In this document: positions 60,628 through 64,000 of the stretch, one piece after another
Layout of the letters: each line of letters begins with the position of its first letter
Position numbering within the stretch: position 1 is the first letter of the stretch
Assembly: GCF_003096415.1 (NCBI RefSeq)
Contig: NZ_QEKH01000002.1
Coordinates: 208,280-272,279, forward strand
DNA length: 64,000 nucleotides
Origin: Victivallis vadensis
GTDB taxonomy: Bacteria; Verrucomicrobiota; Lentisphaeria; Victivallales; Victivallaceae
Reading direction: 5' to 3'
The notes under the pieces: model-generated
Database searches by the model: none
What the model was told of the DNA's origin: nothing
The model's input: only the letters and a program-made list of their open reading frames with translations
Program-made: the position numbers and the translations under genes

Positions 60628-63065
60628 ACCGCAGTCGGAAGCGTTCCCCGGAACGGCGTATCGTCGGTATTTTCCACCAGCAGCCATTCGCCGTTGCGCA
60701 TCAGCCGCAGCGGGCCGGAAGCGGGGTAGTGTTCGATGCCGCAGAAATTCAAAATACCGGCGAAGAACCGTTTCTCCTGCTCCGGCGAGAACAGCCGTTT
60801 CTCCGAGCCGTCGGCATTCAACTGCCACGGCAGCGCCCCGAAGTGGATCACACGCCGCCCGTTTTCCTGCTGAACCGCATAGACGGTTTCGCCCTGCGCG
60901 TCAGAGGCGAGCGCATCGCCCCGCATTCCGGCCACATAGGCGAGCGGCCTGCCGCCGATTCCCGGAGCGTCATACTCGAATGTCGAGCCGCTCAGCCCTT
61001 CCAGCAGCGGATGGGCGGACTGCGCAAAACGGATGCGCGTTCTGCGTTCCCGGACCGTTCCGCCGGTGGCGAACATGGTTTCCGCCGGCTCCTCTCCACG
61101 CGCCCAGGCGGCGCGGCTGGTGAAGTCGAAGGTTTCCGGCGCGATCGGGGCCAGCAGTTTCCGGGGGCCCGGCGCGGTCACGGTGCCGCCCCAGCCGAGC
61201 ACCAGCAGATCCGCCCGGGTTTTCGCCAGTGCTTCGCGCATCCACGGATAGACGGCGGGCTGCTGTACGATTACGAGTTTGTAGCGGTCGAGCAGTTCCG
61301 GCGTCACATATCCCTCGGTCAGGAAGTCGAAAGAGGCGTTGAGTTCCAGCAGCGGCGCAAGCACGTGGAGCTGCTGCTGGATCAGGCGGTGCGGCAGCCA
61401 GCGGTCTTTTTCCAGCAGCGCGTGCAATGAAATCGACGGCAGGATCACCGCAACCTGGCTGAACTTTTCCGAGGTGCGCAGTTCCCGGACCTGCCGCATG
61501 TTGTCCGCCAGCATCCGCAGCAGCGCCGGGGTGACCGCCGAGCCTTTCATGCCGTGGTAGCGCGTCAGGTGGTTGGAAGGGGTGTTCTCCGGAAAATTTC
61601 CGAGTACGATCGGCATCGGCAGCACTCCTTCAAGCGCCGCATAGCGGGCATAGGTCAGCGCGCGCGGCGCGTCGATGTAAGGCGACCAGAGATCGTATTC
61701 CAGTAAATTGCGTTTGCGGGAGTGTCCCTCCACGTTGAGCCGGGTGTAGCTGAAAGTGGTGCCGCCATCCAGACCGTCTTTGCCGGGAACGCGCGGATAG
61801 AGGTTCGAGGAGTAGTAGAAGTCGAAATCGGGATTCAGCTCGATGAAACCGGGTTCAAGTCCGCGCAGGCTCATGGCGCCGACATAGTGCATGGTGCCGA
61901 TCTGAGCGGCGGGGTCCTCTTCCCGGATGATCCGGGCGAGCGACGCGATGTAGTCCGCTCCGGCCCGGCTGCGCCAGTACGCCCACAAATAGGTCTGCGG
62001 GTCGAGCAGGATGTCGCCGTCGGAAGGTTGCGGCCAGCCGTCGGCGGGACGGCCCAGCTTTGCGGAGAACTCCCGGTATGCGGCGAGCGCCTCCGGGCTG
62101 AATCCGCTCAGATAGGTCATCTGCGGCCACGGTTCGGTGTCGTAGAAAAATTCGGGCGACATCAGCGTGTAGCCGAACACATAGGGATTGTGTTCCCTGT
62201 AATAGCGGACTGCTGCCCGCAGGCCGGTGCGGTATTCGTCGAGGAAGCCGCGGTCGAAGAAGTTGACGGTGCGGTGCTGTTCGCGCAGCCCGGTTTTCTC
62301 GCGCCCGTCCTTGGCCCGCAGGATCACGTCGCGCGGATACATCGACAGATTGCTGAACGTCGCCACCGGGTGGAACCGCGCCAGAATCCGCGTGCCGTAC
62401 CGCATCGGCAGGTACATCTCGTTTTCGCCGGGCTGATAGCGGTAGTCCGCCCCGATCCTGCGTTTCGGCGCGTTGCGGAGTACATAAAGTCCCCGCTCCG
62501 AGGCATCGTAAGGCAGTTGCGAATAGACGTGGAACAGCTTCTCCGGCGTGACGCTGTAAAGCATCATCATATTCAGCTTGTCAAGCTCGGCCTGTCCCAG
62601 GCCGTCGGCCTTGAACTTCTCCGCCGGGGTGCGGGTCGAAACCAGCAGTTCACGCAGGAACGGCGGTTTCTTCCCCTTGCGCGTTTCAAGCCGCGCGCGG
62701 TACTGGAAATACCGGTTGCCGTCGGCGGCGGGGATGGCTCCGTTGACCGCCTTTTTCCACGCGGGGGAGGGGGCGTCCGGCGCGAACGGCTCCGGCGCGG
62801 TGCGGTATTCCACCTGTACTGCGGTTCCCGGGGGCTGTTCCGCGACCCAGCCGGTAAACCGGGCGGAAGCGTTTTCCCCGAGATCGATCACGCGCGTACT
62901 GAATACGCCCGCTCCGGAACCGTCGGCGGGGCGGATCACGCCGTCTGGCCCCAGCTCCGCCTGCTGTAAAATTCCCTGCGGAAAAGTTGCCGCGTTTTCC
63001 AGAAATTCCGCCGAGGCGCAGCAGAATGCCCAGCCGGCCAGCAGCATCAGGTAAAACTGTTTCAT
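60549..63065 (-). CDS. Secreted GH42-like glycoside hydrolase
   Basis: 838 residues from ATG 63065 (aaggaac 9 nt upstream; ATG 63071 is only 3 nt from it). Signal peptide MKQFYLMLLAGWAFCCASA. N-terminal beta domain (VIDLGENASARFTGWVAEQ, VQVEYRTAPEPFAP), then a barrel with GLRAAVRYYREHNPYVFGYT, LMSPEFFYDTEPW, FSPEALAAYREFSAKLGRPA and AAQIGTMHYVGAMSLRGLEP. A Rossmann-like trimerisation domain (FSQVAVILPSISLHALLEKD, LLDRYKLVIVQQPAVYPW) and a C-terminal beta domain follow. GH42-type architecture with diverged catalytic blocks, so the substrate is uncertain. 12 bp after the pseudopilin gene, clearly one unit. Confidence 0.7.
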   Translation of the reverse strand: MKQFYLMLLAGWAFCCASAEFLENAATFPQGILQQAELGPDGVIRPADGSGAGVFSTRVIDLGENASARFTGWVAEQPPGTAVQVEYRTAPEPFAPDAPSPAWKKAVNGAIPAADGNRYFQYRARLETRKGKKPPFLRELLVSTRTPAEKFKADGLGQAELDKLNMMMLYSVTPEKLFHVYSQLPYDASERGLYVLRNAPKRRIGADYRYQPGENEMYLPMRYGTRILARFHPVATFSNLSMYPRDVILRAKDGREKTGLREQHRTVNFFDRGFLDEYRTGLRAAVRYYREHNPYVFGYTLMSPEFFYDTEPWPQMTYLSGFSPEALAAYREFSAKLGRPADGWPQPSDGDILLDPQTYLWAYWRSRAGADYIASLARIIREEDPAAQIGTMHYVGAMSLRGLEPGFIELNPDFDFYYSSNLYPRVPGKDGLDGGTTFSYTRLNVEGHSRKRNLLEYDLWSPYIDAPRALTYARYAALEGVLPMPIVLGNFPENTPSNHLTRYHGMKGSAVTPALLRMLADNMRQVRELRTSEKFSQVAVILPSISLHALLEKDRWLPHRLIQQQLHVLAPLLELNASFDFLTEGYVTPELLDRYKLVIVQQPAVYPWMREALAKTRADLLVLGWGGTVTAPGPRKLLAPIAPETFDFTSRAAWARGEEPAETMFATGGTVRERRTRIRFAQSAHPLLEGLSGSTFEYDAPGIGGRPLAYVAGMRGDALASDAQGETVYAVQQENGRRVIHFGALPWQLNADGSEKRLFSPEQEKRFFAGILNFCGIEHYPASGPLRLMRNGEWLLVENTDDTPFRGTLPTAVHPARKLPEAELEIPALGSVLLKLPR

Positions 63066-63077
63066 CGTCATTGTTCC

Positions 63078-63791
63078 TTACTGTTTGCTCAAATCCCACG
63101 CATCGCCGCTGCCGCGCAGCGGTCCGGACTGCGTTGTGGAGGCGTGTCCGTCCCAGTAGGCGATATTGGCTTTCAGTTCATGGCGGTAGGCGATCCGGTA
63201 ACCGCTGCCGTAAACCGTGCCGGCCGGTCCGCTTTCTTCTCCGTTCAGAAGCGTGATATAGTCGTCGCGGTAACTCCAGTGCAGCTGGAAATCGAGGCCG
63301 TCCGCAAACTGGATTTTATTGGAGGGACGCTTCACCGAGTTGAGCTTGAAACCGCGAAACGTCAAAGCACCGCTCGTATTCGGCGCGCTGGTGTAGTTGA
63401 GTCCGAAACTCTTGTCCAGCAGATATCCCGCCGAGCCCGGAACGCTTCCTTCTAGCAGTGAAAAATTCGCTTTGGGGCAGATGAATTTGCGCGGCACCCG
63501 GCGGGTGGAAGAGATGTCCGGGTTCACTCCGAGGTAACTGCGGAATGGTGAAATCCGGTCGTATCCGGTCTGCGAACCGGCCGCCCCATAGGAAACCGGC
63601 ACCGACCACCCGTCAAAATCGTTGCCGTACAGGATATTGGCCATTCCCAGCCCCTTGACCAGGCTCACGCAGCTTGCGGTGCGCGCCTTGTCACGGGCCT
63701 TGTTCAGCGCCGGCAGCAGCATACTCGCCAGTATCGCAATAATAGCAATCACTACGAGCAATTCAATCAATGTAAAATAATGTCTATTCAT
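63078..63791 (-). CDS. Prepilin-type pseudopilin-like protein
   Basis: 237 residues from ATG 63791 (cggagggaaaa upstream). Leader MNRHY then [19 protein letters not shown] and [13 protein letters not shown]. Domain with [33 protein letters not shown] and [17 protein letters not shown]9-DG motif [13 protein letters not shown]. Directly precedes the secreted GH42-like gene, repeating the pairing seen in the other clusters. Confidence 0.85.
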   Translation of the reverse strand: MNRHYFTLIELLVVIAIIAILASMLLPALNKARDKARTASCVSLVKGLGMANILYGNDFDGWSVPVSYGAAGSQTGYDRISPFRSYLGVNPDISSTRRVPRKFICPKANFSLLEGSVPGSAGYLLDKSFGLNYTSAPNTSGALTFRGFKLNSVKRPSNKIQFADGLDFQLHWSYRDDYITLLNGEESGPAGTVYGSGYRIAYRHELKANIAYWDGHASTTQSGPLRGSGDAWDLSKQ

Positions 63792-64000
63792 CTTTTCCCT
63801 CCGTCTTATAATGCCAAGTATGTTAATGTGCCGGGCATGTTTTTCTCGCTGCATTTGCTTGTCCTTTATCTTGTTACGCATCTTTATCTCCGCTGCAAGT
63901 CGGTCGTGTTTCTTTCAAAGGCCATTACAGGCAACAACTTTTATATTATGTTTACTTGTCCGGCCCGATGCCGTACGCTTTCAAGTCTCGCGTGGTCATG
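63792..64000. other. Right edge: upstream region of the pseudopilin-GH42 unit
   Basis: 209 bp. On the minus strand a frame open to the window edge ends with a stop at 63952-63954; the visible codons read MTTRDLKAYGIGPDK and may be the C-terminus of a further leftward gene. No regulator gene is visible here, and no convincing promoter was found. Confidence 0.3.

Overview
The window is GC-rich DNA that reads like the chromosome of a Gram-negative anaerobe of the PVC group, most probably Lentisphaerota (Victivallis-like). Three things suggest this. There are complete Kdo/LPS-export genes (kdsB, kdsA, kdsC, an LptA-like protein, lptB, a heptose kinase). Many prepilin-like proteins share an [17 protein letters not shown] helix and an H-X9-DG motif near the C-terminus, which I associate with Lentisphaerae and Planctomycetes. 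These sit among glycoside hydrolases with LacI/GntR-type regulators. The taxon is inferred from gene style only. No rRNA or tRNA was seen.

Layout: 1-1.2 kb holds the 5' two-thirds of glnS (minus). 1.6-7.1 kb holds an alpha-L-rhamnosidase (GH78), an esterase, a YugP-type metalloprotease, a small membrane protein and a heptose kinase. 7.5-13.4 kb is an envelope block, kdsB-kdsA-kdsC-(giant LptA-like)-lptB-hpf, resembling the E. coli kdsC-lptCAB-rpoN-hpf order but without lptC or rpoN. 13.5-14.8 kb holds a NifX-like protein and an Mrp/NBP35 ATPase. 14.75-15.8 kb is a gene-free block of nested repeats. 15.8-17.6 kb holds a phosphoesterase/beta-propeller fusion. 17.8-23.7 kb is a LacI-controlled cluster: regulator, divergent promoter with a perfect 19-bp operator, GH42-like enzyme, pseudopilin, DUF4434-like barrel. 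23.8-26.0 kb holds flotillin plus an NfeD-like partner, 26.2-28.2 kb a beta-helix enzyme, and 28.6-30.5 kb a YejM/PbgA-like membrane protein. 30.7-33.0 kb holds a lipoprotein, a 700-bp inverted repeat made of hairpins, and an orphan hisF. 33.2-36.6 kb is a LacI plus three-pseudopilin operon. 36.7-46.6 kb is a second sugar cluster: small Cys-rich membrane protein, GH42, GntR/PBP hybrid regulator, six-hairpin enzyme, two pseudopilins, secreted GH42-like enzyme. 46.6-49.7 kb (minus) holds a DUF362 protein, a polyferredoxin and LarB, facing tatA-tatC (49.9-50.9 kb). 51.3-53.7 kb is an MCE/Mla-type lipid transport operon (PqiC-like lipoprotein, MlaE, MlaD; no ATPase). It runs into 53.8-60.6 kb, three large proteins made of four copies of a module I do not recognise. 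60.5-63.8 kb holds another pseudopilin plus GH42-like pair.

How the parts fit: sugar-responsive regulators sit next to glycosidases and pseudopilins, so each cluster looks like a substrate-specific unit pairing an enzyme with a surface or periplasmic pseudopilin. The rest of the window is largely envelope biology: LPS synthesis and export, MCE lipid transport, Tat export, flotillin rafts and a YejM-like protein. The least explained items are the four-module family behind mlaD, the pseudopilin-glycosidase pairing, and the hairpin-rich intergenic repeats, two copies of which differ by compensatory stem changes.
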